Source: Pelagibacterales bacterium SAG-MED15 (lineage in GTDB: Bacteria; Pseudomonadota; Alphaproteobacteria; Pelagibacterales; Pelagibacteraceae). From it: DNA of 64,000 nt. The translations under genes were made by a program, and so were the position numbers. Where the stretch lies: the NCBI GenBank assembly GCA_014654065.1, contig JACWDM010000003.1, forward strand, positions 1 through 64,000, given 5' to 3'. The notes beneath the pieces are model-generated. The model saw only the letters and a list, made by a program, of their open reading frames with translations. It did no database searches and was not told the DNA's origin. This document shows positions 1 to 8,413 of this stretch, piece by piece; the stretch's first letter is position 1; each line of letters opens with the position of its first letter.

Positions 1-2
1 AT

Positions 3-485
3 GTGGCCGTTACATCTGTTGGAGTAATAAACTCAAGACATTTACTTTATGGTGCTGTTTTAACAGAATATCTTGATAAGCTTAATTTAATTAAAAAACT
101 TTTAATATCATATTTAATTACAGATCAAACATTTGCTGTCTCGAATAATTTTTTCAAGTTAAATAAAGATCAAAAAAATTTGCATTATCATCTCATTGGC
201 GCAGGTGTCACTTTATGGACTACATGGCAGCTAACTACAATAATTGGTATATTTTTAGGCTCAATCATTCCAGAGCATTGGGGTTTAAAATTTGCGATCC
301 CACTTACTTTTTTAGCAATTATAATAAATGATTTTAGAAAATTAGATCATGTAATTGTAATGCTTATTTCAGGACTCTCTTCATTATTATTTTTCGACGT
401 ACCATTTAAAGCATACATAATAATCACACCTCTTATCGGACTTTTAGCCGCTTTTATAATTATAAAAATAAAGGAAAAATTATGA
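3..485 (+). CDS. azlC: AzlC family branched-chain amino acid exporter subunit (5' truncated by window edge)
   Basis: Large subunit of an AzlCD-type inner-membrane amino-acid exporter. The visible 160 residues begin inside the protein: the NSRHLLYGA stretch matches the family's conserved N-R-H-L-L-Y-G-A motif, which normally lies about 70 residues in, so the true start is upstream of base 1. Several hydrophobic helices follow. The stop codon overlaps the start of azlD by 4 bp, the usual AzlC-AzlD coupling. Substrate is not shown by the sequence. Confidence 0.85.
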   Translation: MAVTSVGVINSRHLLYGAVLTEYLDKLNLIKKLLISYLITDQTFAVSNNFFKLNKDQKNLHYHLIGAGVTLWTTWQLTTIIGIFLGSIIPEHWGLKFAIPLTFLAIIINDFRKLDHVIVMLISGLSSLLFFDVPFKAYIIITPLIGLLAAFIIIKIKEKL

Positions 486-787
486 GTTGGATGAGTGTAA
501 TTACGGCTGGAATAATCACCTACATTACAAGATTTTCAATGGTGACTTTTGTTAATGGAAAAATGTTAAATAAAAAAGCTAGACTTGTTTTAAGTTATGT
601 TCCTTCAACAGTTTTTCCTGCAATTATATTTCCAGCAGTTTTCTTCAATGATTATGGAAGTTTTGTTGAAATAAATGACCCTAAAATATTTGGTATTATA
701 GCAGCAATTATAGTTGGTTTTTATTCAAAAAATATTATAGCCACAATTGTCTCAGGCCTATTAGTATATTGGTTTTTTATTTTTTAA
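482..787 (+). CDS. azlD: AzlD family branched-chain amino acid exporter small subunit
   Basis: Small (101 residue) membrane partner of AzlC, with about four predicted hydrophobic segments and the family-typical N-terminal pattern of a TYITRF stretch followed by a conserved YVPSTVFPAIIFP segment. It starts inside the last codons of azlC (4 bp overlap), so the two are translationally coupled. Length is normal for AzlD. The next gene begins about 100 bp downstream and looks unrelated, so the unit ends here. Confidence 0.85.
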   Translation: MSWMSVITAGIITYITRFSMVTFVNGKMLNKKARLVLSYVPSTVFPAIIFPAVFFNDYGSFVEINDPKIFGIIAAIIVGFYSKNIIATIVSGLLVYWFFIF

Positions 788-885
788 TAAAATTAATTTA
801 TAAATGATAAAATTAGACCAAATCTAACAAATATTAATAAATTATACTTTTTACACTTAATCATTAAATTTTTTTTTAAAATCAA

Positions 886-2109
886 ATGGTATATATACTA
901 TATTTAGATGATAGAAATAAAAAGAATAGTAGAATAAATAATTTAAACTTTATAGAGACAAGAGACAATAGAATGATTAATAAGCTAAATAAAAAAAATA
1001 AAAAAATACCTCAAGCATCATCTATTTACTGGAATCAAATAGTTCAAAATAGAAAATTAAAAAAAAAAATTACAATTTTATCTTTAGGTGAAGCATTTTT
1101 TAAAATAAAAAAATTTAATTTAAATAACCATTTAAAAAAAGAGGCAAATTATCATTATTCTGATAGTAGAGGTTTTGAAAAATTAAGAATTAAAATATTA
1201 AATTTATATAATAAAAAATATGGCTGCAGATTAAAATCTAAAAATGAAATATTAATTTCTGCAGGATCAAAAATTGTTTCATATTTTGTTTTTCTTACAT
1301 TGTTGGAAAAAAATGATGAAGTTTTAACAACAGAGCCTGCTTGGCTGAGTTATAGAGAGCAGATTTATCTCTGTGGTGCAAAAATAAAATTTTTAAAATT
1401 TAATGAAAAAATTCAAAATATTGAAAAAAAGATTACAAAAAAAACAAAAATTTTTCTTTTGAATAATCCAAATAATCCTACAGGAAAGTATTATTCTAAA
1501 AAAGAGGTTAATTTAATTTCTAAGATATGTAGAAAGAAAGGAGTTTTTTTTGTTTGTGATGAGGCTTATTCTGACTATCTCAACTTTGGAGAAAAATATT
1601 TTAGCGCCATTCATTGCGATAGAAAATTAAACCATACTATAGTTATAAATTCATTATCAAAAAATTTTGGTATGTCAGGATGGAGACTTGGATATGTGAT
1701 TGCAAATAAAAAAATTATTGATAGAATTTTGGTTTTAAATCAACACCTCATTACTTGTGCTCCGACAATTTTACAAGATTACGTGACGTTAAATTTTGAA
1801 AAATTATTTAATGATAATATAAAAAAAATAAGAAAAGTTATGATCAAAAGACAAAAAATTTATGAATTCTTAAAAAAAATCGATTTAAAATTTTTAGAAG
1901 GCTCTTCAACGTTTTATTTTTTTATATCAATACCCAAAAAAATTAACACATACAACTTGTGTAAAAAACTTTTATTTAAAAATAATATAAGTTTTGTACC
2001 TGGCGATGCATATGGGAAAAGTGTTAAAAATTTTGTCAGAATGAGCATAGGGACCGAAAGTTTGAATAATATTAAAAAAGCACTTTTAGTTCTAAAAAGT
2101 TACTTATAA
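886..2109 (+). CDS. PLP-dependent class I/II aminotransferase
   Basis: Fold-type I aminotransferase of the aspartate/histidinol-phosphate type. Visible motifs are NNPNNPTG (cofactor and substrate loop), CDEAYSDY with the Asp that pairs with the PLP ring nitrogen, and SLSKNFGMSGWRLGY, where Lys259 should form the Schiff base. The first 29 residues are poorly conserved in character; an internal ATG at 973 is a plausible alternative start and would give a more usual N-terminus. The stop overlaps the convergent PhyH gene by 10 bp. It faces a minus-strand sugar-type cluster and could supply an amino group to that pathway, but the substrate is not readable from sequence. Confidence 0.85.
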   Translation: MVYILYLDDRNKKNSRINNLNFIETRDNRMINKLNKKNKKIPQASSIYWNQIVQNRKLKKKITILSLGEAFFKIKKFNLNNHLKKEANYHYSDSRGFEKLRIKILNLYNKKYGCRLKSKNEILISAGSKIVSYFVFLTLLEKNDEVLTTEPAWLSYREQIYLCGAKIKFLKFNEKIQNIEKKITKKTKIFLLNNPNNPTGKYYSKKEVNLISKICRKKGVFFVCDEAYSDYLNFGEKYFSAIHCDRKLNHTIVINSLSKNFGMSGWRLGYVIANKKIIDRILVLNQHLITCAPTILQDYVTLNFEKLFNDNIKKIRKVMIKRQKIYEFLKKIDLKFLEGSSTFYFFISIPKKINTYNLCKKLLFKNNISFVPGDAYGKSVKNFVRMSIGTESLNNIKKALLVLKSYL

Positions 2110-2906
2110 TAATCTTGTAAATTATATGATATCTCATTTAATGATCGTTTTGTTCTTATAGCGCCAGTCTCATCTCTTGGAATTATTGAACAATATCCTA
2201 ATAATATTTTTTCATTTATAGATAGCTTGTTAAAAATTTTTTTTGGAAGTGATTTTGTCATATCCATTGATTGCTTTACCCACCAAGATGAAAAAGTTGC
2301 AATTAATGACCATCTAGTTTTTTTTGAGGTATTTTTTTCAGTGCCATGCCAAATTCGACTATCCCAAATAACAATGTCTCCTGCGTGACTTTTAATTTTT
2401 TTAAGTTTCTTTTCATTTCTGTTAGTAAATTTTCCACTCAAATGGCTTTTTGGTTTTAAAATAGTACATCCATTATTAGAGAATTGATCTTCTAATATAA
2501 TTGCGAATTGCATAAGAAAGATTTTTTTTCCAAGATATGGCATGTAAGAGTCAATATGAAGATCTAGTTTGTTACCGCTCGATCTAGCATTATAATAATT
2601 TAGTATAAAATTTGGCTTATCTTTTTTAATTAACCTAAAAAAGTTATCATTTAAAAAATATTTGCACACTTTTTGTATTAATGGATTTGATAAAATCCTT
2701 AAAAATTCATAATTTTTATTTTGCAAATTATAAACTATTAGATCGCTCGAGTCTCTTTTTGGTAAACCTTTATATTTGAATTTTATTTTTGTATGCTCCT
2801 TTTTTACTAAATCGAGAATAAAATTTATTTTCTTTTTTGAAAAAGCTCTTTTGATAATCGTATAACCATCTTTTTCAATTTTTGATGTAATTTTTTTTAA
2901 ATTCAT
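2100..2906 (-). CDS. Phytanoyl-CoA dioxygenase (PhyH) family Fe(II)/2-oxoglutarate oxygenase
   Basis: Non-haem iron, 2-oxoglutarate-dependent oxygenase of 268 residues. The iron-binding facial triad is visible as H117-x-D119 (LHIDSYMPY) and the distal H187 (RIWHGTEKN), with R198 in the position that binds the 2-oxoglutarate carboxylate. It is the last gene of a minus-strand operon and overlaps the methyltransferase by 4 bp, so it probably hydroxylates the product of that pathway. PhyH relatives act on fatty acids, amino acids, ectoine, phosphonates and sugars, so substrate remains open. Confidence 0.85.
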   Translation of the reverse strand: MNLKKITSKIEKDGYTIIKRAFSKKKINFILDLVKKEHTKIKFKYKGLPKRDSSDLIVYNLQNKNYEFLRILSNPLIQKVCKYFLNDNFFRLIKKDKPNFILNYYNARSSGNKLDLHIDSYMPYLGKKIFLMQFAIILEDQFSNNGCTILKPKSHLSGKFTNRNEKKLKKIKSHAGDIVIWDSRIWHGTEKNTSKKTRWSLIATFSSWWVKQSMDMTKSLPKKIFNKLSINEKILLGYCSIIPRDETGAIRTKRSLNEISYNLQDYYK

Positions 2907-3496
2907 TTTTTTAATATTATCACAGTAATTTCGTTTATTTTGTAATTATTAAAAATTATAAATGACTTACTAATCTTCTTTATTAGTTTTATTATCTTTT
3001 CTAATGAAAAATAAACATTTTTTTTTAGTTTGATATTCGAATTATTTGATAAAAAATTTAAAGATAATGATTTTTTAGTTTTAGAAAACAAATCTTTAAT
3101 CTTATAATTAATATATTTTTCAGAATAAGGTGTTTTATATGTAAACACTCCTGAACAACAGATATGATCAAATTTTTTATTAATTTTTTTAATAATTTTA
3201 ATCTTTTTAGATTTAATTTTATAATGATATAAATCATATCCATAATATTTAATAATTTTTTTTTCTTTTTTAAAAAAAAAGTACATATCACAAAATCCAC
3301 ATCCATAGTCTAAAACTTTATCATGTTTTTTTATATGCGATGTAAGTAATTGAAATCTTAAATATTGATTCTTTTTTGACGACCAACCAACCGCATTTAT
3401 CTTATTTCCAATATAACGGTGACGATTTGAATAAAAATTTTTAATTATATTTTCATGTTTCGAAACAAAATTAAAATTTAAAGAATTTTTTTGCAT
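2903..3496 (-). CDS. Class I SAM-dependent methyltransferase
   Basis: About 197 residues from the ATG at 3496. An open frame extends upstream to 3643 but would overlap the amidohydrolase by 173 bp, so the 3496 start, with a 26 bp overlap, is preferred. The SAM-binding motif I is seen as VLDYGCGFCD (D63-G67), followed by a YYGYDLY strand that carries the acidic motif II residue. Sequence beyond the Rossmann core is very Lys/Asn-rich and gives no substrate clue. It is translationally coupled to the PhyH gene (4 bp overlap). Confidence 0.75.
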   Translation of the reverse strand: MQKNSLNFNFVSKHENIIKNFYSNRHRYIGNKINAVGWSSKKNQYLRFQLLTSHIKKHDKVLDYGCGFCDMYFFFKKEKKIIKYYGYDLYHYKIKSKKIKIIKKINKKFDHICCSGVFTYKTPYSEKYINYKIKDLFSKTKKSLSLNFLSNNSNIKLKKNVYFSLEKIIKLIKKISKSFIIFNNYKINEITVIILKK

Positions 3497-4229
3497 TTTT
3501 AAAAAAAATTTTTGATTGATTATTATCTGAGACTTTATATTTTTTAAATTGTGATGAGAGCTCCAATATGGATTTATTGTGAGAAACTTCTGGAAAATCG
3601 CTTCCGTAAAAAATTTTATTAAATTTGAGAGATTTACATGCATATATTAGATTTTCAGGAATATTACTTTCTCTAAAATAATATGGAGCAAAGGATAAAT
3701 CCAAATAAACATTTTCAAAATGTTTAGCCATCATCATGAAATCCATATAATTATATCCTCCAAAATGTGCAAAAATTAAATTTGTATTTCTGTTAGTCTC
3801 AGCAAGTTTAGCAAAACAATAGGGAGTAATATTTTTTTTTACAGTTATGCCATCAAAAAAAGCACAAACTAATACAGGAATATTAATTTCTGAGCATATA
3901 TCTAACAAATATTTTGTTTTTTTTGAAAAAAAATTAAAGTTTTGAAATCTAGGATGGATTTTAATACCTGAGACTTGAAGTTTATTTACTATGGTGGGTA
4001 TTTTTTTTATTTCTTTGATTGAATTTGTGTCAAAATTGTAAAAAAGTTTAATTTTTTTTAAATCAAGATTATTTGCAATTTCTTCAATTGACCAATTTTG
4101 CCAAGCAACATGCAATAAAACACCATTGCTAATATTAGCACTATTCATGCTTTTATCTAAATTTTTAATAGCTTCAGAAGCTTTTTTAAATTTACTATCT
4201 AAGTGTAAGTGAGTATCAATAATTTTCAT
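3471..4229 (-). CDS. Amidohydrolase family metal-dependent hydrolase
   Basis: TIM-barrel amidohydrolase (amidohydrolase 2 / TatD-like), 252 residues. Metal-binding residues appear in order: D5-x-H7-x-H9 at strand 1, K90/H92 in GIKIHPRF, H155 in FAHFGG, and D211 in YGSDFPE. Its start overlaps the ATP-grasp gene by 14 bp and its end overlaps the methyltransferase. Relatives hydrolyse or decarboxylate diverse small molecules, so it may deacylate or lactonise an intermediate of the cluster; the exact reaction is not determined. Confidence 0.8.
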   Translation of the reverse strand: MKIIDTHLHLDSKFKKASEAIKNLDKSMNSANISNGVLLHVAWQNWSIEEIANNLDLKKIKLFYNFDTNSIKEIKKIPTIVNKLQVSGIKIHPRFQNFNFFSKKTKYLLDICSEINIPVLVCAFFDGITVKKNITPYCFAKLAETNRNTNLIFAHFGGYNYMDFMMMAKHFENVYLDLSFAPYYFRESNIPENLIYACKSLKFNKIFYGSDFPEVSHNKSILELSSQFKKYKVSDNNQSKIFFKNAKKFFKF

Positions 4230-5376
4230 TAGTGTATTTAGCTATAAACGATTTTTTTATAACTTGTAAGTCTTTTAATAGTTTTTTACTATTTTTATTC
4301 TTAATAATTATTGAAGCAATTCTATTAGAGTCATTTTGAGAATAAATTGTTTGAGTATTATTTTTTACAAAGTAAGTAATCTTATATTTTAAATTATTTT
4401 TTCGCACTTTTATATATTTAAAGGTCCCATTTTTTTTTAAAATAAAATGTATTAAATGAGGTTTTTTATTAAATGATTTAAATTTTTCTTTATTAAATTT
4501 ATTGGTTATAATATCCAAATAGTCAATTATCCAATTTCTTGAGGAAATATTATTTAAATAATTTTCTAATACAAAAAATCCTGGTCCACGCGGAGCCACA
4601 TCAATAATAAATAAATTGGAATTTATATCTCTTATTAGCTCAAAATGGAAAATTCCTTGATTTATTTTAATTTTTTTAAAAAATTTCTTTATAAGATTAT
4701 AAAATTTTTCTCTCTCATTCTTATTTATAGAGGAAAGAAGTATTGTTTGAGAAACATATCTAATATTTTTAACTTTAATTTTTTCTGAAATTATAAAATC
4801 AATGATTTCATTGTTATAAACAAGACAGTCAAAAGCAAATTCTTTACCATTTATTATCTCTTGGCAAAAAACTTTATCATCAATTGAAAATTTTTTTGCT
4901 GTTGTTAAAAAGTTTTTAAATTTCTTTTTTGGAGTTATAAAAATACCTCTACTACCAGAGTTAGAGTTTGGTTTATAAATGTAATTATTTTTATATTGCA
5001 GAAAGTTTCCATAAAAAAATTTTTTATATGGAAATTTGTTTTTTTTTAAAAAAATATTTAGTTTGTTTTTTTTAAAGAATATATCTTTTTTTTTTGTATT
5101 TAAAAATTCAAGATTAAATAATTTTGATAGATTATTAGCGCAATTAAATCCTACATCCGAATTTAATGATATGATCGCTGAAAATTGAATTTTTTTTAGT
5201 TTCGAAAAAATTTTTTTAGTTTCTTGAATTTTAAAATTATAAAATTTATCTACTAAATTTTTTGACTCAGCATTTACTCTTTCATCAATACCATAAATTT
5301 GAAATCCTTTTTTTTTTATAGTTTTAATAATTTTTTTTTGAAAATTTCCACAGCAGATATATAAAATTTTTTTCAT
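4216..5376 (-). CDS. ATP-grasp domain carboxylate-amine ligase
   Basis: 386-residue ATP-grasp enzyme of the carbamoyl-phosphate-synthase-large-chain/biotin-carboxylase type. An N-terminal nucleotide-binding-like domain (1-100) is followed by the ATP-grasp fold, with the ATP-lysine region YKPNSNSGSRG (K135 onwards) and the Mg-binding acidic pair in FHFELIRD and FIIDVAPRGPG (about E246 and D259). Such enzymes join a carboxylate to an amine through an acyl phosphate. Start overlaps the PseG-like gene by 4 bp. In this context it may add an amino acid or acyl group to a sugar. Confidence 0.8.
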   Translation of the reverse strand: MKKILYICCGNFQKKIIKTIKKKGFQIYGIDERVNAESKNLVDKFYNFKIQETKKIFSKLKKIQFSAIISLNSDVGFNCANNLSKLFNLEFLNTKKKDIFFKKNKLNIFLKKNKFPYKKFFYGNFLQYKNNYIYKPNSNSGSRGIFITPKKKFKNFLTTAKKFSIDDKVFCQEIINGKEFAFDCLVYNNEIIDFIISEKIKVKNIRYVSQTILLSSINKNEREKFYNLIKKFFKKIKINQGIFHFELIRDINSNLFIIDVAPRGPGFFVLENYLNNISSRNWIIDYLDIITNKFNKEKFKSFNKKPHLIHFILKKNGTFKYIKVRKNNLKYKITYFVKNNTQTIYSQNDSNRIASIIIKNKNSKKLLKDLQVIKKSFIAKYTNENY

Positions 5377-6155
5377 AAAATTTTTTTAAAATTTTCTAAT
5401 CCTTTGAACTTTAAATTAGTTTTTGACTTAAATTTTTCAAACTTCAAATTTGATATATTTCCGTAGTTAAATTTAAAATGTTTTTTAAGTTTTTTACAAA
5501 GTTTTTTCTCCGCGGGTGTTTGTGGAATAGCAAATACTGATTTTTTTAAAGATAACATTTCTTTGAGCGTTAATCCTCCATTAGTTACTGCAAATTTACA
5601 CTCAGATTGAATTTTTTTAAAATTTTTTGGGTTATAGATAATTTTAATTTTCTTTTCTTTTATACATGTTTTTTTTTTATTTAACGGTCCATAAACAATC
5701 AAAACTTTTATATTGAATAATTTGATAATATTTTTTGCAATTTTTAAACTTTCTTTTTTTCTATCGTATCCTCCTAATGCTATCAGAGAAAATTGACGGT
5801 TTTTTTTTTTGAATTTGAGTTTTTCAATAAAGGTATTTTCTAATGAAACATAATTAAGTAACGCATTTTTTGATTTACTAAAGATTGCATAGTTAATGTC
5901 AATTTTTTCTTTACCATTATAATCTAGAGCAATTATTTTTTGACCTCTTCTTACTTTATATCCTTTTAAAAAATTCTTGTAATCTGGTAGGTCAAAAATA
6001 AGATTATCATAATTTTTATACTCATTTTTATTTGGCTTTGATGTAAATCGAATTTTAACATTTTTTTTTAAATAATCATAAAGTCTTTTTGATCTATTAT
6101 AATGTCCATAACCATATTTCTGGTTATAGTTTGTGATTATTAAAGAAAATTTCAT
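5373..6155 (-). CDS. PseG-like UDP-sugar hydrolase / glycosyltransferase-fold protein
   Basis: 260 residues with GT-B-like motifs. The N-terminal YGYGHYNRSKRL (residues 14-25) resembles the G-x-G-H-x-x-R-C loop of PseG, the UDP-2,4-diacetamido-trideoxy-altrose hydrolase. LGGYD at 127-131 and NGGLTLKEML at 192-201 match the nucleotide-binding half of the fold. It overlaps the NeuB gene by 4 bp. In pseudaminate and legionaminate pathways PseG-like and NeuB-like steps are consecutive, which supports this assignment, but homology is distant and the protein is somewhat short at the C-terminus. Confidence 0.7.
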   Translation of the reverse strand: MKFSLIITNYNQKYGYGHYNRSKRLYDYLKKNVKIRFTSKPNKNEYKNYDNLIFDLPDYKNFLKGYKVRRGQKIIALDYNGKEKIDINYAIFSKSKNALLNYVSLENTFIEKLKFKKKNRQFSLIALGGYDRKKESLKIAKNIIKLFNIKVLIVYGPLNKKKTCIKEKKIKIIYNPKNFKKIQSECKFAVTNGGLTLKEMLSLKKSVFAIPQTPAEKKLCKKLKKHFKFNYGNISNLKFEKFKSKTNLKFKGLENFKKIL

Positions 6156-7216
6156 TTAAAAAAGTTATTTTTAAGAGGTGTGTCTTCTTTAAGATTTTTA
6201 GTAAATTTTTTATTAATTATTTTAAATATTTTTTTTGGATCTAAGCCCTTAGCAGGTCTTACTATTTTTAAATTTTTTAATGATAGTTTTTCGTTTTTTT
6301 TGACGTCCTTCGCGACGTATATTGTTCGTCTTCCTCTATGAGAGTCTATTTTCTCTCCAAGTGTCATTTTTTTATGTTCTTTGCCTAATGATATGAAAGC
6401 TTCTTTTATATCCTCAACATACTTTTTTAATTCTTGTGGTTCTAAGCTAAAAAAATGATCAGGTCCTTTCATTTTTCTACTCATAGTAAAATGCTTTTCA
6501 AAGACTGGTGATCCTAGTGCTATCGCACAAATACTTGGTAAGTTAGATTGTGTATGGTCTGAGAAACCTATTGGGATATTATATTTTTTATACAAAAATT
6601 TTATTGAGTTAATGTTTGCATCTTTTTTAAGCGCAGGGTAAGAGCTGGTGCATTGTAAAAGTATCACTTTACTATTTTTTTCTTTTTTAATTATTTTTAA
6701 AGCAAAATTAATATCATTTATATTTGATGTCCCAGTTGATAGAATTATTGGCTTTTTGGATTTAGCAACATTTCTGACTAGTAGAGGATCATATAATTCT
6801 AAACTTGCTATCTTAATAGCTTTAAGTTTAAGTTTAATTGCATCTTTTAATGATTTTTTACAAAAAACACTCGCCAACATATCAATTTTAATTTTATCGC
6901 AAAAACTTTTCACTTTTTTGAACTCTTCAAATTTTAAAGAACATTTAGAGTAAAGATCAAATAGATTATTTGAGTAAACCTTAAACTTATTTTTTAATTT
7001 TCCATGCTTTGATTTTGGACCTACGGCAATACCTTCAGGATAAATAAATTGAAATTTAATTGCATTACAACCAGCTGCCTTTGCAATTTTTGATAGTTTA
7101 ATGGCATTTTTGAATATTTGATTGTGATTTGATCCAGCTTCAGCAATTATATATGGCTCGCTGAATTGTTTAATTTTATGTCTACCAATTTTAAGTGAAT
7201 GGTTAAATTTAAGCAT
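6152..7216 (-). CDS. NeuB family nonulosonate (sialic/pseudaminic/legionaminic-type) synthase
   Basis: 354 residues, the usual length of NeuB/PseI/LegI enzymes, which condense phosphoenolpyruvate with a hexosamine-type aldose to give a nine-carbon 2-keto acid. Motifs are AEAGSNHN (25-32), AIKFQ (52-56), KIAS (135-138), STGTS, LLQCTSSYP, GFSDHT with metal-binding H221, and EKHFT with H242. The C-terminal SAF/antifreeze-like domain is present as RGRRTIYVAKD and RPAKGL. It is second in the minus-strand operon, 38 bp after the aldo/keto reductase. The precise sugar cannot be assigned from sequence. Confidence 0.88.
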   Translation of the reverse strand: MLKFNHSLKIGRHKIKQFSEPYIIAEAGSNHNQIFKNAIKLSKIAKAAGCNAIKFQFIYPEGIAVGPKSKHGKLKNKFKVYSNNLFDLYSKCSLKFEEFKKVKSFCDKIKIDMLASVFCKKSLKDAIKLKLKAIKIASLELYDPLLVRNVAKSKKPIILSTGTSNINDINFALKIIKKEKNSKVILLQCTSSYPALKKDANINSIKFLYKKYNIPIGFSDHTQSNLPSICAIALGSPVFEKHFTMSRKMKGPDHFFSLEPQELKKYVEDIKEAFISLGKEHKKMTLGEKIDSHRGRRTIYVAKDVKKNEKLSLKNLKIVRPAKGLDPKKIFKIINKKFTKNLKEDTPLKNNFFK

Positions 7217-7254
7217 TATTTATTTCTTACACACTAAATTTAGTATTTGAATGT

Positions 7255-8112
7255 TTAATTTTTCCATTTTCTTGCATCTAACAAGTTTTTATTTTTTAAA
7301 AACAGACTATATAATAAATCTAGTTTAATACTTTTATATTTATAATTATTTAAATAATTAAGATCTTTTTTATTTCTAAGACCTATAATACAATAATCAA
7401 TTAGCTTTATAGATTGGATTGAAGATAAGATAAAATTATATATATCTTGTCTTTTTTTAATTTTCATTTTTAATTTAATTTTATCCATCCCGCCGTAAAT
7501 TATATTAAATTCTTTTCTTAACTTTTTATTTTCTTGTAATAGTATACCTTGCAAGAAGACTGATCTTGCATGTAATTCAATTTTTTTTTTTTTAAATTGG
7601 GTCAGAGTTTTTATCAATTTTTTATTAATTCTAAATATATTTAAAGGAAATTGAATGAAGTCGAATTTGTATTTTTTTAAATATTTTTTAGATTTATATA
7701 TATCATATGTGGAGTAACCAATTTTATTAATTTTTTTTTTTTCCTTTAAAATATTTAAATATTTAAAAAAAAAACTAATATTTTTTGTTTTCAAATCTTT
7801 TTCATTATGAAATAGAAGCCCATAAATTTTCTCTTTCTTTAAATTTAGTAAAGACCTTTCAAAATCTTTATGAAAATTTTCAATATTTGTATTCATATCT
7901 TTACTTTTAAAAGGCGAAATTTTTGAGATGATAGGTGTATTTTTTACTAATTTTTTTCCAATAATTTTTTCTGCATTTTTATAAAGTGGCGCTGTATCAA
8001 TAATGCTAAAATTTTTTGAATTTATTATAAGATGTGAATCATTTCGATTTATAAGAGTTTTTAATTTTCCATATTTGATACCAAGGTTTGCTGATCCAAA
8101 ACCAAATTTCAT
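7255..8112 (-). CDS. Aldo/keto reductase family oxidoreductase
   Basis: 285-residue TIM-barrel NADPH-type reductase. The catalytic tetrad is visible: D39 and Y44 in DTAPLYKNAE, K64 in ISKIS, and H102 in LLFHNEKD. First gene of the minus-strand cluster, so its promoter should lie between 8113 and about 8180, back to back with the cobalamin riboswitch unit. Homologues occur next to NeuB in surface-sugar loci. The C-terminal part is Lys/Ile rich and slightly shorter than in typical aldo/keto reductases. Confidence 0.82.
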   Translation of the reverse strand: MKFGFGSANLGIKYGKLKTLINRNDSHLIINSKNFSIIDTAPLYKNAEKIIGKKLVKNTPIISKISPFKSKDMNTNIENFHKDFERSLLNLKKEKIYGLLFHNEKDLKTKNISFFFKYLNILKEKKKINKIGYSTYDIYKSKKYLKKYKFDFIQFPLNIFRINKKLIKTLTQFKKKKIELHARSVFLQGILLQENKKLRKEFNIIYGGMDKIKLKMKIKKRQDIYNFILSSIQSIKLIDYCIIGLRNKKDLNYLNNYKYKSIKLDLLYSLFLKNKNLLDARKWKN

Positions 8113-8142
8113 ATAAGCTTTTATAATTTCAATATGTCTATA

Positions 8143-8169
8143 TCAATTTTAAGACAAAGCAAACAAGCT
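8143..8169 (+). pseudogene. Short nadK-like fragment
   Basis: Bases 8149-8168 are identical to bases 17871-17890 inside nadK, and the flanking codons keep the same frame, giving S-I-L-R-Q-S-K-Q-A as in the conserved NADK region. A stop follows shortly. It may be a relic of an ancestral nadK copy or rearrangement, a trans-acting RNA segment, or chance in AT-rich DNA; the evidence is one 20-base match. Confidence 0.3.
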
Positions 8170-8184
8170 TCAAGCAATTAATAG

Positions 8185-8211
8185 TTGACTTTAAATTTTG
8201 TTTTATATAAT
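8185..8211 (+). promoter_or_regulatory. Candidate promoter for the cobalamin riboswitch transcript
   Basis: TTGACT at 8185-8190 and TATAAT at 8206-8211, separated by 15 bp. The spacing is slightly short for sigma-70, but both hexamers are strong and lie about 20 bp upstream of the first riboswitch bases, so the transcript would start with the aptamer. Confidence 0.45.
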
Positions 8212-8228
8212 AAAATAATTGTATTGAA

Positions 8229-8345
8229 CCTTGGTGGGGAATAATGTGAAAATCATTAGCTGTTCCTGCAACGGTAAAGTCCGAGTGCCACCCAATATAG
8301 TCCGCTGTTGAACGATGGCCAGGAAAAGTCTAGTTCTGCAATTTT
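8229..8345 (+). promoter_or_regulatory. Cobalamin (B12) riboswitch
   Basis: The conserved cobalamin aptamer blocks occur in order and spacing: GGGGAATAATGTGAAAATC near 8236, GCTGTTCCTGCAACGGTAA near 8259 (matching the GCTG-CCCGCAACTGTAA core), GTCCGAGTGCCACCC at 8279-8293, CCGCTGTTGAACGATGGC, and the B12-box core GCCAGGA at 8318-8324. It precedes a BtuB-like receptor gene, the classic target. Bound adenosylcobalamin would be expected to reduce expression. A hairpin next to the ribosome-binding site could be the expression platform. Confidence 0.9.
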
Positions 8346-8369
8346 AATTAACATCGGCATTAAATTAAC

Positions 8370-8392
8370 TAATTCCATTTTTTTTGGAATTA
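8370..8392 (+). promoter_or_regulatory. Hairpin between riboswitch and start codon (possible expression platform)
   Basis: An 8-bp perfect stem (TAATTCCA 8370-8377 with TGGAATTA 8385-8392) closes a T7 loop just upstream of the AAGGA ribosome-binding site at 8401-8405. It has no following T-run on this strand, so translational control is more likely than termination. Confidence 0.4.
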
Positions 8393-8413
8393 ATAAAAAA
8401 AAGGATGCATGCT

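Noticed and set aside
3497-3643. Extension of the methyltransferase upstream to 3643
   Set aside because: It would overlap the amidohydrolase C-terminal catalytic region by 173 bp, while the ATG at 3496 gives the usual small overlap.
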